Positions 44,937 to 57,161 of a DNA stretch of 64,000 bases are shown here, piece after piece (position 1 is the first letter of the stretch; every line of letters starts with the position of its first letter). The notes beneath the pieces are model-generated. The model did not search any database. It had not been told where the DNA came from and saw nothing but the letters and a program-made list of their open reading frames with translations. A program made the translations under genes and the position numbers. Origin of the DNA: Brevirhabdus sp. (lineage in GTDB: Bacteria > Pseudomonadota > Alphaproteobacteria > Rhodobacterales > Rhodobacteraceae); NCBI GenBank assembly GCA_024637315.1, contig JAGXFH010000019.1, forward strand, positions 1 to 64,000. Reading direction: 5' to 3'.

Positions 44937-46226
44937 ATGGAAAAGATGAGCGATTATGGCATCCTGGGCTACGGCATCGACATCATCCATAACCAGCCCC
45001 TCGAACCCGTGGTCAATTTCACTTACGAGAAGAAACAGGTTTTCGAATTCCAGAAGAAGATCCTGATTCCGGATCAGTTCCGTTTCAGCCCCAGCCCCGA
45101 ACACACAATGACCGAGATGCGCTTTTCCGGCGTGATGGAAACCGCGCGATCGTACCAACGCACCCTCGGAGCCGAAGTCGGCATGGGCGGCACGGTCGAA
45201 GGGGTTGAATTCAGTGGCCAGGCCAGTGCCGCCAACGAGATGTTCGAGCAGACCAGTTCAACCAAGGCGCAGCACTATGTTTCTCTGGCGGGTGAATACG
45301 TGATTCTCGGCCTCGATTGCCGCAAACTCTCCGATGCAGTCCGGCCCGAAGTCGCCAAGGCGGCGGAGAAAGCGCTGAAGAGCGACGATTTCAAGTCCTT
45401 CTTCACCGAATACGGCACCCATTTCGTTAGATCCGGCAAGATCGGCGGTCAGATCAAGGTCAACACCTCGCTCACTCTCGACGCGGCCACGGCCAAGACC
45501 ATCGCCAGCACCAAGGTCTCAATCGGCGGGCAGGCCAAGGCAGAGGCCGGCGGATACGTCACCGGCAAGTATTCCTTCGGGACCCGCTCGACCACGGAGG
45601 ACAAGACCTATCGCGCGGCCTCAACGGTTAATATCGCGCTGGCCGGCGGCAAGGTCGCCTCCAAGGATTTCGACGAATGGCGCGAAAGCCTGAACCGCAG
45701 CGAGATATTCTCACAAGCCGATCGCGGGCTGCAACAGGCCGCCCATCCCACCGGCCCGCAGGCCGGCAAGCTCTATCTTGCGCTGGTGGGGCTGCAATAC
45801 GCGCCGTTGCACTCGGTACTTGCCCTGAACGAGGCCGACTCCGCCGCCTTTGACGCCGCACTGAAAGGCTATCTTGGCGGAGCCAATCCATTTGAGGACA
45901 AGGTTCAACGGCTGTCGGTCACCCTGCCTGACGGCAAAGCGATCAAGCTTGGCAACAAGGCAACCTTCGATATGCGCGGCTGGATGGCGACCTATGTGAC
46001 GACGGCCGGACTCTATGCCAAACCCGGCGCCTATGCGGTGGTGCAGTGCAAGGACGATGCCTCTCCGGGCGGCTGGACGGAAAAAACCGTCTATGCCGGT
46101 GAGGTGGTGACCTTGCGCGGCAAGACGCCCTATCTCAGTGCACACATGTACATCAAGTTCGCCTCGTTGCATGGCGACGGTGACGACGCCCGCGTCCATG
46201 GTCGCAACCAGCTGGCCTCCTGGTAG
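44937..46226 (+). CDS. MACPF/perforin-domain protein
   Basis: A 429-residue protein. The diagnostic MACPF signature is present: YGTHF at 159-163, exactly six residues, then GG at 170-171 (EYGTHFVRSGKIGG). Before it lies a Gly/Ser/Ala-rich segment (about 78-112) and after it another (about 172-215), in the places where perforin-type proteins unfold their membrane-inserting hairpins. A FDEWRESL motif (245-252) also fits the family. Residues about 320-429 form an all-beta C-terminal domain that could bind a target. There is no signal peptide, so export would need another route. AGGGA precedes the ATG; a second ATG three codons later is possible. The role (toxin, defence or adhesion) is not known. 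Confidence 0.85.
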   Translation: MEKMSDYGILGYGIDIIHNQPLEPVVNFTYEKKQVFEFQKKILIPDQFRFSPSPEHTMTEMRFSGVMETARSYQRTLGAEVGMGGTVEGVEFSGQASAANEMFEQTSSTKAQHYVSLAGEYVILGLDCRKLSDAVRPEVAKAAEKALKSDDFKSFFTEYGTHFVRSGKIGGQIKVNTSLTLDAATAKTIASTKVSIGGQAKAEAGGYVTGKYSFGTRSTTEDKTYRAASTVNIALAGGKVASKDFDEWRESLNRSEIFSQADRGLQQAAHPTGPQAGKLYLALVGLQYAPLHSVLALNEADSAAFDAALKGYLGGANPFEDKVQRLSVTLPDGKAIKLGNKATFDMRGWMATYVTTAGLYAKPGAYAVVQCKDDASPGGWTEKTVYAGEVVTLRGKTPYLSAHMYIKFASLHGDGDDARVHGRNQLASW

Positions 46227-46304
46227 CCGACTTGCCATTGACCGCCATTGACGGCTAGGGCTTGGCCCGCGCCCCGTAGACCGGGGCACCGGGGCCAGGG
46301 AGCC

Positions 46305-47483
46305 ATGTCCGACTATCGCACCGTCATCCTCGGCGCCGGCGCCGCCGGTCTGCACTGCGCCGCCTACGCGGCGAAAGCTGGCCGCACGCTGGTCATCGAC
46401 CATGCCAAGGCACCGGGCGAAAAGATCCGCATCTCCGGTGGCGGGCGCTGCAATTTTACCAATCTTCATTGCGGGCCGGCGAATTTCCTTTCGGACAATC
46501 CGCATTTCGCGAAATCTGCCCTTGCCCGATACACCCAATGGGATTTCATCGACCTGGTGGCGCGACACCGGATACCCTACCACGAAAAAACCCTCGGCCA
46601 ACTGTTCTGCGACACGTCCGCGAAAGACATCATCGCAATGCTGCTGTCCGAAATGCAGCCCGCGGAACTTCGGCTGCAAACCTCGGTGACGGAGATCTCG
46701 AAGGACAGCGATTTCACGCTGAGGCTTTCGGACGGCGCGATACTGACCTGCGAAAACCTGGTGATCGCCACCGGCGGCAAGTCGATCCCGAAGATGGGCG
46801 CCACCGGCTTCGGCCACCGGATTGCGCAGCAATTCGGGCTGCCCTTGACCGAGACCCGCGCCGGCCTTGTGCCCTTTACCTTCGGCGAGGCGGACATGGC
46901 GCTGATCAAGCCACTTTCCGGTGTCGCCCTGCCCGCGAGCGTCAGTAGCAACGGTGCCACCTTCGCAGAGGCCCTGCTGTTCACCCATCGCGGCCTGTCC
47001 GGTCCTGCGATCTTGCAGATCTCCAGCTACTGGCGCGAGCGCCAGTCGATCAGCGTGAACCTCCTGCCCGGAAAAGACGTGTTCCAGATCCTGCGCGACC
47101 AACGGCAGAAGTCCGGTCGCCGCAACCTTTCCACCGTGCTGACCGACCTGATGCCCGCCAGGCTCGTCACCGCCCTCGCCGATCACTGGCAACTTTCAGG
47201 CAACCTCGCCGATCAATCTGACTCGGCGCTCGCGGCCCTCGCCGACCGGCTGACGGGGTGGCTGTTGACCCCGACGGGCTCGGAAGGCTACCGCACCGCC
47301 GAGGTCACGCTTGGCGGTGTCGCCACCAGCGCGCTCGATGCCCGCACGATGCAATGTCGCAGCGTACCGGGACTCTATTTCATCGGAGAGGTCGTCGATG
47401 TCACCGGCTGGCTTGGCGGTTACAACTTTCAATGGGCATGGTCGTCGGCGCATGCCGCAGGAACGGCGATCGCTGCCGGCTGA
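46305..47483 (+). CDS. BaiN/HI0933-family NAD(P)/FAD-dependent oxidoreductase
   Basis: A 392-residue flavoprotein. The FAD-binding Rossmann motif is ILGAGAAGLHCAAYAAKAG, and the family signature KIRISGGGRCNFTN follows. Later come VIATGGKSIPKMGATGFGH and the C-terminal GEVVDVTGWLGGYNFQWAWSSAHAAG. The reaction is unknown for most members; some reduce bile-acid intermediates or flavin-linked enones. AGGGAG lies before ATG 46305. The open frame extends 19 codons further upstream but without a ribosome site. No clear link to the preceding MACPF gene. Confidence 0.9.
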   Translation: MSDYRTVILGAGAAGLHCAAYAAKAGRTLVIDHAKAPGEKIRISGGGRCNFTNLHCGPANFLSDNPHFAKSALARYTQWDFIDLVARHRIPYHEKTLGQLFCDTSAKDIIAMLLSEMQPAELRLQTSVTEISKDSDFTLRLSDGAILTCENLVIATGGKSIPKMGATGFGHRIAQQFGLPLTETRAGLVPFTFGEADMALIKPLSGVALPASVSSNGATFAEALLFTHRGLSGPAILQISSYWRERQSISVNLLPGKDVFQILRDQRQKSGRRNLSTVLTDLMPARLVTALADHWQLSGNLADQSDSALAALADRLTGWLLTPTGSEGYRTAEVTLGGVATSALDARTMQCRSVPGLYFIGEVVDVTGWLGGYNFQWAWSSAHAAGTAIAAG

Positions 47484-47560
47484 CCTATCGCGCTCCCGAT
47501 GCCCCATTGCGCCCGCCGCGCGCTTGGTTAACCTGACCGCACTCAACACTTCGAGGTCCC

Positions 47561-48340
47561 ATGAAGATCGCCACCTTCAACATCAACGGCATCAAGGCCC
47601 GCGCCGAAGCGTTGCCCGCCTGGCTTGACGAGGCTGAACCGGATGTCGTGCTTTTGCAGGAGATCAAGTCGATCGACCAGAACTTCCCGCGCGAATTGTT
47701 CGAGGATCGCGGCTACAATGTTGAGACGCATGGACAAAAATCGTTCAACGGCGTCGCGATCCTGTCAAAGTTGCCGCTGGAGGATGTCACCCGCGGGCTT
47801 CCCGGCGGTGACGACGATGAGCAAGCGCGCTGGATCGAGGCTACTGTCGTCGGCAAGACCGCGATTCGCGTCTGCGGCCTGTACCTGCCCAACGGCAACC
47901 CGGCGCCCGGGCCGAAATACGATTACAAACTGACCTGGATGGAAAGATTACGTTCACGCGCCAAAGAACTGTTATCACAAGAGGAACCGGCCATCATGGC
48001 GGGCGATTACAACGTCATTCCGCAAGATATCGACGCCGCCCGTCCCGACGTCTGGCGCACGGATGCGCTGGCCCTTCCGCAATCCCGCGCCGCATTCCGC
48101 CAAATCCTCAATCTCGGCTTCACCGACGCCCTGCGGGCCCGCACCCAAGCCCCCGATATCTATAGCTTTTGGGACTATCAGGCTGGCGCCTGGCAGAAGA
48201 ATGATGGCATCCGCATCGACCATTTCCTGCTGACCCCGCAATGCGCCGACCTGCTGCTTGACTGTCAAATCGACAAGCATATTCGCGGTCACGACAAACC
48301 CTCCGACCATGTCCCGGTTTGGGTCGAACTCGACGCCTGA
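47561..48340 (+). CDS. xth: Exodeoxyribonuclease III
   Basis: A 259-residue Mg2+-dependent AP endonuclease/3'-5' exonuclease of the EEP fold. The N-terminus KIATFNINGIKARAEALPAWL, the metal Glu in VVLLQEIK, the GDYNVIPQDID motif and the final SDHVPVWVEL are all typical. It repairs abasic sites and blocked 3' ends. It converges with uvrA (60 bp apart), so two DNA-repair genes meet tail to tail here. Confidence 0.95.
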   Translation: MKIATFNINGIKARAEALPAWLDEAEPDVVLLQEIKSIDQNFPRELFEDRGYNVETHGQKSFNGVAILSKLPLEDVTRGLPGGDDDEQARWIEATVVGKTAIRVCGLYLPNGNPAPGPKYDYKLTWMERLRSRAKELLSQEEPAIMAGDYNVIPQDIDAARPDVWRTDALALPQSRAAFRQILNLGFTDALRARTQAPDIYSFWDYQAGAWQKNDGIRIDHFLLTPQCADLLLDCQIDKHIRGHDKPSDHVPVWVELDA

Positions 48341-48400
48341 GTTTTTTATCGTTCCAAGACGATCCCCGCCTGTTGCCGGACTTTCCGCCGCAGAAATGAC

Positions 48401-51259
<2,859 letters not shown>

Positions 51260-51325
51260 CAATGCCCCCGGGCGTGAATGATTAAGAGATAGTTGAAGCT
51301 ACGGGAGTCTCCAACCAAAAAATGA

Positions 51326-51340
51326 GAACATTACGGGAAC
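51326..51340 (-). promoter_or_regulatory. uvrA: LexA (SOS) box of uvrA, alphaproteobacterial type
   Basis: GAAC-ATTACGG-GAAC, which on the gene's strand reads GTTC-N7-GTTC. This is the direct-repeat SOS box known for alphaproteobacterial LexA, and it is placed 67 bp ahead of the uvrA ATG. Both half-sites are perfect. Confidence 0.8.
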
Positions 51341-51361
51341 GTTCTGATTTGCCGCCCTGAA

Positions 51362-52534
51362 TTACGCCATCCGGCGGCGGTTCGCCAGCCACCACGTAAT
51401 AGCGATGCCGCCTGCGGCAAGAGGCAGCACGAAAAGGTAGATGCCGTAGATCGCGAACGCCGACAGCAGCCCGGCCAGCACAGGCGTTCCGGACGTGGTT
51501 CCAAGGTTGCCCAGTTGCGCTATCGCGCCCGCTGCATAGGCGCGGTCATCGTGGGTCTGGTTCAGCTGCGGGATCGACGCGAAGGACGCACCCTGTACCA
51601 GCCCCATCGCCGCCGCAATCAGCAGTGCCGCGACCATCGCCGCCCCGGCATTGCCCCAGACAGCCCAGAGCAGAAGGGCCGAAGCCCCTGCAAGGGCAAA
51701 GCCCAGCTGCACCACCGCAACCGCCTCGATCCGGCTGAGCAGCAGCACACCGAGCGTCAGCGAGACGACGATCGAGATCAGCGGCATCGCCGTTGCAACC
51801 ATGACCCGGTCGGCCCCGGAGAACTGCGCCGGCAGCAGCGTCAGCAGCGCCACATACATCGCCGTGTAGAACATGAACCCAAGTGCCGGTGCGGCAATCC
51901 GGGGCGAGGCGTAGATCTCGGCATGTTGCCGCGCAAGGGATTTCAGCGACAGCGGCGGCAGGTTGACGGGTCTGCCACCCTTCGGGATCAGGAGACCGAG
52001 GACCAGCGCAAGAACCGCCATGAACCCGGCATGAGCCAGAAAAAGCGACGCCGTGCCCCAGGCCGATACCAGAGCCATCCCCAGCGAGGCGGTCAGCGCA
52101 AAGGACACGCCGAAGAAGCTGGACCAGAGCGACATTGCCGCCCCGAAATGACGCGGAGCGGTGACCCGCGCGATCAGCACCGGCCCCGCGACGACAATGG
52201 CAAGATGTGAAAACCCCTCGACCAGGCGGGTCAGCATCATCAGCCCGTAGCCCGGCAGTGTTGCTTGCACCGCCGAAATCACCGCTCCGAGCGCGAGCGC
52301 TGCGACCAGCACTCGGCGGTATCCGATCCGTTGAACGATCAGCCCTGCCGTCGCACCGAAAACCAGACCGACGATGCCCACAACCGACACCATCAGGCCG
52401 ATCCCCGACCCGGCGTAAAGCTGCCCAAGCGGATCGTAAAGAACCGCGATCTTGCCGAACTGGGCGGCCGCGCCCAGTCCCGCCACCCAGAGCATGAGGA
52501 CAAGCGGCAGATTGGTGCGGGTCGCATCGGTCAT
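51362..52534 (-). CDS. MFS transporter
   Basis: A 390-residue major facilitator with twelve hydrophobic segments in two halves. Helix 2-3 carries GLIVQRIGYRRVLVAALALG, a variant of the MFS loop motif. The central loop (LLIPKGGRPVNLPPLSLKSLARQ) is short. It resembles CynX/NimT-like or generic drug-efflux families; the substrate cannot be called. It lies upstream of uvrA on the same strand, but the SOS box and a gap of about 100 bp separate them. Confidence 0.83.
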   Translation of the reverse strand: MTDATRTNLPLVLMLWVAGLGAAAQFGKIAVLYDPLGQLYAGSGIGLMVSVVGIVGLVFGATAGLIVQRIGYRRVLVAALALGAVISAVQATLPGYGLMMLTRLVEGFSHLAIVVAGPVLIARVTAPRHFGAAMSLWSSFFGVSFALTASLGMALVSAWGTASLFLAHAGFMAVLALVLGLLIPKGGRPVNLPPLSLKSLARQHAEIYASPRIAAPALGFMFYTAMYVALLTLLPAQFSGADRVMVATAMPLISIVVSLTLGVLLLSRIEAVAVVQLGFALAGASALLLWAVWGNAGAAMVAALLIAAAMGLVQGASFASIPQLNQTHDDRAYAAGAIAQLGNLGTTSGTPVLAGLLSAFAIYGIYLFVLPLAAGGIAITWWLANRRRMA

Positions 52535-52588
52535 GCCGACGCTTCTAGCGGGCCTTCCGGCGCCGTGCCATCGCGATCTGGCGACGTC

Positions 52589-53983
52589 CTAGAAATGCAA
52601 CGCCCGGCCGTAGGCGTCGAGCACGCTTTCATGCATCATCTCGGAAAGGGTCGGGTGCGGGAAGACGGTATTCATCAACTCCTGCTCGGTCGTCTCCAGC
52701 GTCCGGCCGACGATATAGCCCTGGATCAGCTCGGTCACTTCCGCACCGACCATATGAGCCCCAAGAAGCTCTCCGGTCGTCTCATCGAAGATCGTCTTGA
52801 TCATCCCCTCCGGTTCGCCCAGAGCGATGGCCTTGCCGTTGCCGATGAACGGAAACTTGCCGACCTTGACCTTGTGGCCAAGCTCCTTTGCCTTTGCCTC
52901 GGTGTACCCGACAGAAGCGATCTGCGGTTGGCAATAGGTGCAGCCCGCAATGCTTTCGGGGCGCACCGGGTGCGGGCGCTGGCCGGCAATCAGTTCGGCC
53001 ACCATCACACCCTCATGGCTGGCCTTGTGCGCCAGCCAGGGCGCGCCGGCGATATCACCGATGGCAAAGAGCCCCTCGACCCCGGTGCGGCAGTGTTCGT
53101 CGACCGTGACGTGGGTTCGGTCGATCTTTACGCCGAGATCCTCCAGCCCGAGATTTTCCACATTGCCGACGATGCCAACGGCGGAGATCACTGTATCGAA
53201 TTCGTGCTTCTCAATCTTGCCGCCGACCTCGATATGGGCTGTCACCTTGCCCTTGCCGCGGTCCAGCTGCTTCACCATTGCCTTTTCCATAATCGTCATG
53301 CCTTGCTTGACGAACTGTTTCTTGGCAAAGGCGGATATCTCGGCATCCTCGACCGGCAGGATCCGGTCCATCACCTCGACCACCGTCGTTTCGGCGCCAA
53401 GGGTGTGGTAAAAGCTGGCGAACTCGATGCCGATCGCGCCCGAGCCTATCACCAGCAGTTTCTTCGGCATCCGTGGCGGCTGCAATGCATGGCGATAGGT
53501 CCAGACCAGATCGCCATCCGCTTCGAGCCCCGGCAGTTCACGGGCTCGAGCGCCGGTGGCCAGCACGATGTTGCCGGCTGTAAGCTCTTCCATTCCTTTG
53601 TCGGTCTTGACGCTGACCTTGCCCTTGGCCGTCAGCGTCGCCGCTCCCATGAACACGGTGATCTTGTTCTTCTTCATCAGATGACCGATACCGCCCGACA
53701 ACTGCCCCGCCACGTCGCGCGACCGCTTGATCACGGCGTCAAGATCATAGCCGATCTTTTCGGCCTTCAGGCCAAACTCCTTGGCCCTGTGCATGAGATG
53801 AAAGATTTCCGACGAGCGCAACAACGCCTTGGTCGGGATGCAGCCCCAGTTGAGGCAGATGCCGCCGAGGTTCTCTCGCTCGACGATGGCGACGCCAAGG
53901 CCCAGTTGAGCGCCGCGAATTGCGGCGACATAGCCGCCCGGACCGGCCCCGATCACGATCATGTCAAAAGACTTCGCAGCCAT
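52589..53983 (-). CDS. lpd: Dihydrolipoyl dehydrogenase
   Basis: A 464-residue FAD enzyme (E3) that re-oxidises dihydrolipoamide in 2-oxoacid dehydrogenase complexes or the glycine cleavage system. The N-terminal FAD motif is VIGAGPGGYVAA, the redox pair is Cys43/Cys48 in GGICLNWGCIP, the NAD motif is VIGSGAIGIEFA, and the catalytic His-Glu pair lies in FPHPTLSEMMHE. ATG 53983 is preferred because GAGAGGA lies at good spacing; the ATG two codons upstream would overlap it. No E1 or E2 gene is adjacent in the window. Confidence 0.96.
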   Translation of the reverse strand: MAAKSFDMIVIGAGPGGYVAAIRGAQLGLGVAIVERENLGGICLNWGCIPTKALLRSSEIFHLMHRAKEFGLKAEKIGYDLDAVIKRSRDVAGQLSGGIGHLMKKNKITVFMGAATLTAKGKVSVKTDKGMEELTAGNIVLATGARARELPGLEADGDLVWTYRHALQPPRMPKKLLVIGSGAIGIEFASFYHTLGAETTVVEVMDRILPVEDAEISAFAKKQFVKQGMTIMEKAMVKQLDRGKGKVTAHIEVGGKIEKHEFDTVISAVGIVGNVENLGLEDLGVKIDRTHVTVDEHCRTGVEGLFAIGDIAGAPWLAHKASHEGVMVAELIAGQRPHPVRPESIAGCTYCQPQIASVGYTEAKAKELGHKVKVGKFPFIGNGKAIALGEPEGMIKTIFDETTGELLGAHMVGAEVTELIQGYIVGRTLETTEQELMNTVFPHPTLSEMMHESVLDAYGRALHF

Positions 53984-54113
53984 CGGCATTCCTCTCGGTC
54001 GAATATGCGTTCAATGGCAGGCTATCGCGGGGTCGACGATATGGAAAGGCCGAGTCAAGTCCATGGACAGCACCGGCTTGCCGCTCGCCCGGTCCTGCAT
54101 GCGGATGGTCGGT

Positions 54114-54689
54114 TCAGGCTGCTTTAAGTGCCTCTACGGTCGCGCCATAGCCGCCTTCGCGCATGAAAGCCGCCTCGGGCTGAGTCGTATCGCGCGACAG
54201 CGCCTCGTTTCTGAACGGGAAGCGACCGAAGCGGCGAATGATCTCGCGATGCGCCTTGGCATGCAGCAGATTGCTCTCGCCCGCCTGTGGCATCCTGGTC
54301 AGCATCAGCCGCACGCAGCGGTCCTGATCGCACAGGTTTTCGGAATGCATCAGCGGCAGGTAGAAAAACTGCCGCGCCGGTTCATTGACTCGCATATCCC
54401 AGCCCCGCGCAATCGCCGATTTCGCAGCCGCCCTGGCGGCGTTGTCGGTGGCGAATGACCTGGCAGAACCGCGGAACATGTTGCGCGGGAACTGATCGGT
54501 CAGGATGATATAGGCCAAGGTGCCGGTCGGATAGGTCAGCCAGAGGCTATGGGCCCCCTCGCGCGCCGCGCTCCAGCCGGCCTCGAAACGGTCGCGTATC
54601 TGTTGATCCAGGTCTTCCCCACCCTTGTACCAACCTTCCGGACCAATTTCATCCAACCAATAGGCCAGAACGTCTTCAGGGTTTGACAT
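54114..54689 (-). CDS. DUF924-family protein
   Basis: A 191-residue all-helical protein. The family core is clear: DVLAYWLDEIGPEGWYKGG, IRDRFEAGWSAAREG, IILTDQFPRNMFRG, FFYLPLMHSENLCDQ and RFGRFPFRNEALSRD. DUF924 proteins are TPR-like in fold and their biochemical role is unknown. ATG 54689 with a GAGGAGGAGGG ribosome site is the start; the longer frame starts 22 codons upstream without one. Confidence 0.92.
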   Translation of the reverse strand: MSNPEDVLAYWLDEIGPEGWYKGGEDLDQQIRDRFEAGWSAAREGAHSLWLTYPTGTLAYIILTDQFPRNMFRGSARSFATDNAARAAAKSAIARGWDMRVNEPARQFFYLPLMHSENLCDQDRCVRLMLTRMPQAGESNLLHAKAHREIIRRFGRFPFRNEALSRDTTQPEAAFMREGGYGATVEALKAA

Positions 54690-54758
54690 GACACCCTCCT
54701 CCTCGGTGCGTCCCCCAGACAAGTTCAGCGTCACCAAAAATTCATGTTTTGGCAAGAC

Positions 54759-56045
54759 TTAACTCGGCTGCTCTGTATTATGTTCCTCTTCTGCAGCGTC
54801 GATAGCCCATTCCGTCGCGGCTTCCAGGGTGACCGCCGAGGCACTGGGCGACACACCGACATAGGCGCCGCGCTCCTGCCCCTTGATCTTGCGGCGGGTC
54901 ATCCGGTAGGCAGCGTAAGCCGCCAGGGTCAGCATCAGACCGGCAACGAACAGCCAGAACCCGGATGGCCCGATCACCGACATGATCCAGCCGGTGATCA
55001 CCGGTCCGGTCACCGCGCCGACGCCATTGATGAACAGCAACCCGCCGGAGGCTGAGGCCATGTCCTCGCGCTGCAGGAAGTCGTTGGTATAGGCCAGCAG
55101 CAGCGAATAAAGCGGGTTCGACGCGCCGCCGACCAGAAAGGCAACGACAAGCAGGACCATGAAGTTTTCGTCGAACACAAGGCCGACCAGCCCGGCGATG
55201 CCACCGACCAGCGCCGTGCCGCAAATCAGCACGCGGCGATCCATCCGGTCCGACAGCCAGCCGATCGGGTATTGCAGCAGCAACGCCCCGATATAGACCG
55301 AAGACACGAAGACCGAGATCTGCTTGACCGACAGCCCCGCTTCGGTGCCGTAAACCGCCGACATGCCGAACTGAGCGGCGAAAACCCCGCCCAGTAGGAA
55401 GATGCCGACGCAGCCAAGCGGCGAAATGTGAAACAGCTGGCGCAGCGTCATCGGCTTGGTGGTTTCGAATGCCGGGGTCGGGTTGACCGACAGCAGGATC
55501 GGCGCGAACGAGATCGAAACCAGAACCGAAGGGATCACGAACAAGATGAATCCCGACGGATCGCCAAAGGCCAGCAGGGCCTGCGCAGAAATGATCCCGA
55601 TCATCTGCACCATCAGGTAGAATGACAGCGCCTTGCCGCGGTTTTCATTCGTCGCGGCATTGTTCAGCCAGCTTTCAGCGGTAACATAGACGGCCGAAAA
55701 GCAGAACCCGATGGCGATGCGCAGCACGATCCAGGCGATCGGGTTCGTCATCACCGGGTAAAGAATCAGGATCGCCGAGATGAATGAGCCCAGCGCCGCA
55801 AAGACCCGAACGTGACCGACGCGCCTGATCAGTTCCGGCGCCATCCGCGACCCCCCCAGAAAGCCGAGGAAATAGGCCGCCATGATGATCGACATCTCGA
55901 AGGTCGTGAAGCCTTCGATCGCGCCGCGAATACCCAGAAGCGTGCCCTGCAGACCGTTGCCAACCATCAAGAGCATGAGGCCGAGCAACAGTGGCCATGA
56001 GGACCGCAACACCGTTATCATCACCAACTCCAAACGCTCTTTCAT
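54759..56045 (-). CDS. MFS transporter (YcaD-like)
   Basis: A 428-residue major facilitator with twelve helices. The first repeat carries GTLLGIRGAIEGFTTFEMSI, the loop motif GGSRMAPELIRRVGHVRVF, and VTAESWLNNAATNENRGKAL, which is typical of the YcaD/CynX-like group. The second half includes YPIGWLSDRMDRRVL. The C-terminal cytoplasmic tail (about 40 residues) is acidic (EEEHNTEQPS). The substrate is unknown. ATG 56045 or the ATG 9 codons later could be used. Confidence 0.84.
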   Translation of the reverse strand: MKERLELVMITVLRSSWPLLLGLMLLMVGNGLQGTLLGIRGAIEGFTTFEMSIIMAAYFLGFLGGSRMAPELIRRVGHVRVFAALGSFISAILILYPVMTNPIAWIVLRIAIGFCFSAVYVTAESWLNNAATNENRGKALSFYLMVQMIGIISAQALLAFGDPSGFILFVIPSVLVSISFAPILLSVNPTPAFETTKPMTLRQLFHISPLGCVGIFLLGGVFAAQFGMSAVYGTEAGLSVKQISVFVSSVYIGALLLQYPIGWLSDRMDRRVLICGTALVGGIAGLVGLVFDENFMVLLVVAFLVGGASNPLYSLLLAYTNDFLQREDMASASGGLLFINGVGAVTGPVITGWIMSVIGPSGFWLFVAGLMLTLAAYAAYRMTRRKIKGQERGAYVGVSPSASAVTLEAATEWAIDAAEEEHNTEQPS

Positions 56046-56090
56046 CAGAGCTTATTGATTTTACCACCTGCCCAATGGCGTCGTTGCGAC

Positions 56091-57161
56091 TCAGTTCGGT
56101 CGCTGCAAGCCGCCCGGTAGCAAAAGCGAGGCATCTCCGTAAGAGAAAAAACGATAATTCTCGGCAATGGCATGAGCGTATATCTGCCGGATGCGGTCGG
56201 TTCCCATCAATGCCGAAACCAGCATCATCAGCGTCGACTTGGGCAGATGAAAGTTCGTCATCAGCGCGTCAGCCACCCGGAACCCGTATCCCGGCTTGAT
56301 GAAGATATCGGTGTCGCCCCGCCAGGGATGTACCAGACCGTCCGGACCTGCCGCGCTTTCGATCAGACGCAGCGCCGTGGTGCCGACCGGTATCACCCGG
56401 TGACCTTCGGCATGGGCACGGTTGATCTCTGCCGCCGCGTCTTGCGTCACCTCGCCCCATTCCGAATGCATCCTGTGCTGGCTGACATCGTCGACCTTGA
56501 CCGGCAGGAACGTTCCCGCGCCGACATGCAGCGTAACATGGGTGAAGGTCACACCCTTACGGCGCAGGCGCTCCAGAAGATCGTCGTCGAAATGCAGAGA
56601 GGCGGTAGGCGCGGCGACGGCCCCGGCGGCCCGCGCCCAGACGGTCTGATAATCCTCGTTGTCCTGCGCATCTGCTTCCCGTTTCGCGGCGATATAGGGC
56701 GGCAGCGGCATTGACCCGGCGCTGGCCAGGGCGGCATCAAAGTCATCACCGGTCAGGTTGAAGGCCAGAACCGCGGCACCTTCGCTACGCTCTGTCACCC
56801 GTGCGGAAAGGTCGGACGAGAACCAGATCGTCTCGCCATCGCGGACTTTCTTCAGCGGTTTGAGCAACGCCCGCCAGTGCCCATCGGCCGTGGGTTGCAG
56901 CAACGTGACCTCGACCCGCGCCTCGGTGGTGCCGGCCTCGCCATCCCGCCGCCGGATGCCGGACAGGCGCGCGGGGATCACTTTGGTGTCGTTCAGCACC
57001 AGCCGGTCGCCGGGGCGCAGAAAATCCGGCAGGTCGCGGGCGAAGGCGTCGGTGATGGTCCGATCGGTCGCCACCAGCAGCCGTGACGCGCTGCGGGGTT
57101 TCGCCGGTCGTGTGGCGATCAGGTGATCGGGAAGATCGAAATCGAAGTCGGACAGTTTCAT
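56091..57161 (-). CDS. queA: S-adenosylmethionine:tRNA ribosyltransferase-isomerase
   Basis: A 356-residue QueA, which moves the ribosyl group of SAM to 7-aminomethyl-7-deazaguanine in tRNA to make epoxyqueuosine. Family features: [20 protein letters not shown] at the start, [45 protein letters not shown], and [19 protein letters not shown]. The start overlaps the end of the upstream AsmA-like gene by 4 bp, so they are coupled. The pairing with a lipid-transport-like protein seems incidental. Confidence 0.95.
   Translation of the reverse strand: MKLSDFDFDLPDHLIATRPAKPRSASRLLVATDRTITDAFARDLPDFLRPGDRLVLNDTKVIPARLSGIRRRDGEAGTTEARVEVTLLQPTADGHWRALLKPLKKVRDGETIWFSSDLSARVTERSEGAAVLAFNLTGDDFDAALASAGSMPLPPYIAAKREADAQDNEDYQTVWARAAGAVAAPTASLHFDDDLLERLRRKGVTFTHVTLHVGAGTFLPVKVDDVSQHRMHSEWGEVTQDAAAEINRAHAEGHRVIPVGTTALRLIESAAGPDGLVHPWRGDTDIFIKPGYGFRVADALMTNFHLPKSTLMMLVSALMGTDRIRQIYAHAIAENYRFFSYGDASLLLPGGLQRPN

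Noticed and set aside
45628..47192. Long minus-strand frames (45628-45891 and 45711-47192) opposite the MACPF and flavoprotein genes
   Set aside because: They cross two genes and lack any domain signature; the plus strand carries the MACPF and FAD motifs.
52265..54127. A 620-codon plus-strand frame opposite lpd
   Set aside because: It mirrors the lpd codons and reads as His/Asp/Leu-rich sequence without any family motif.
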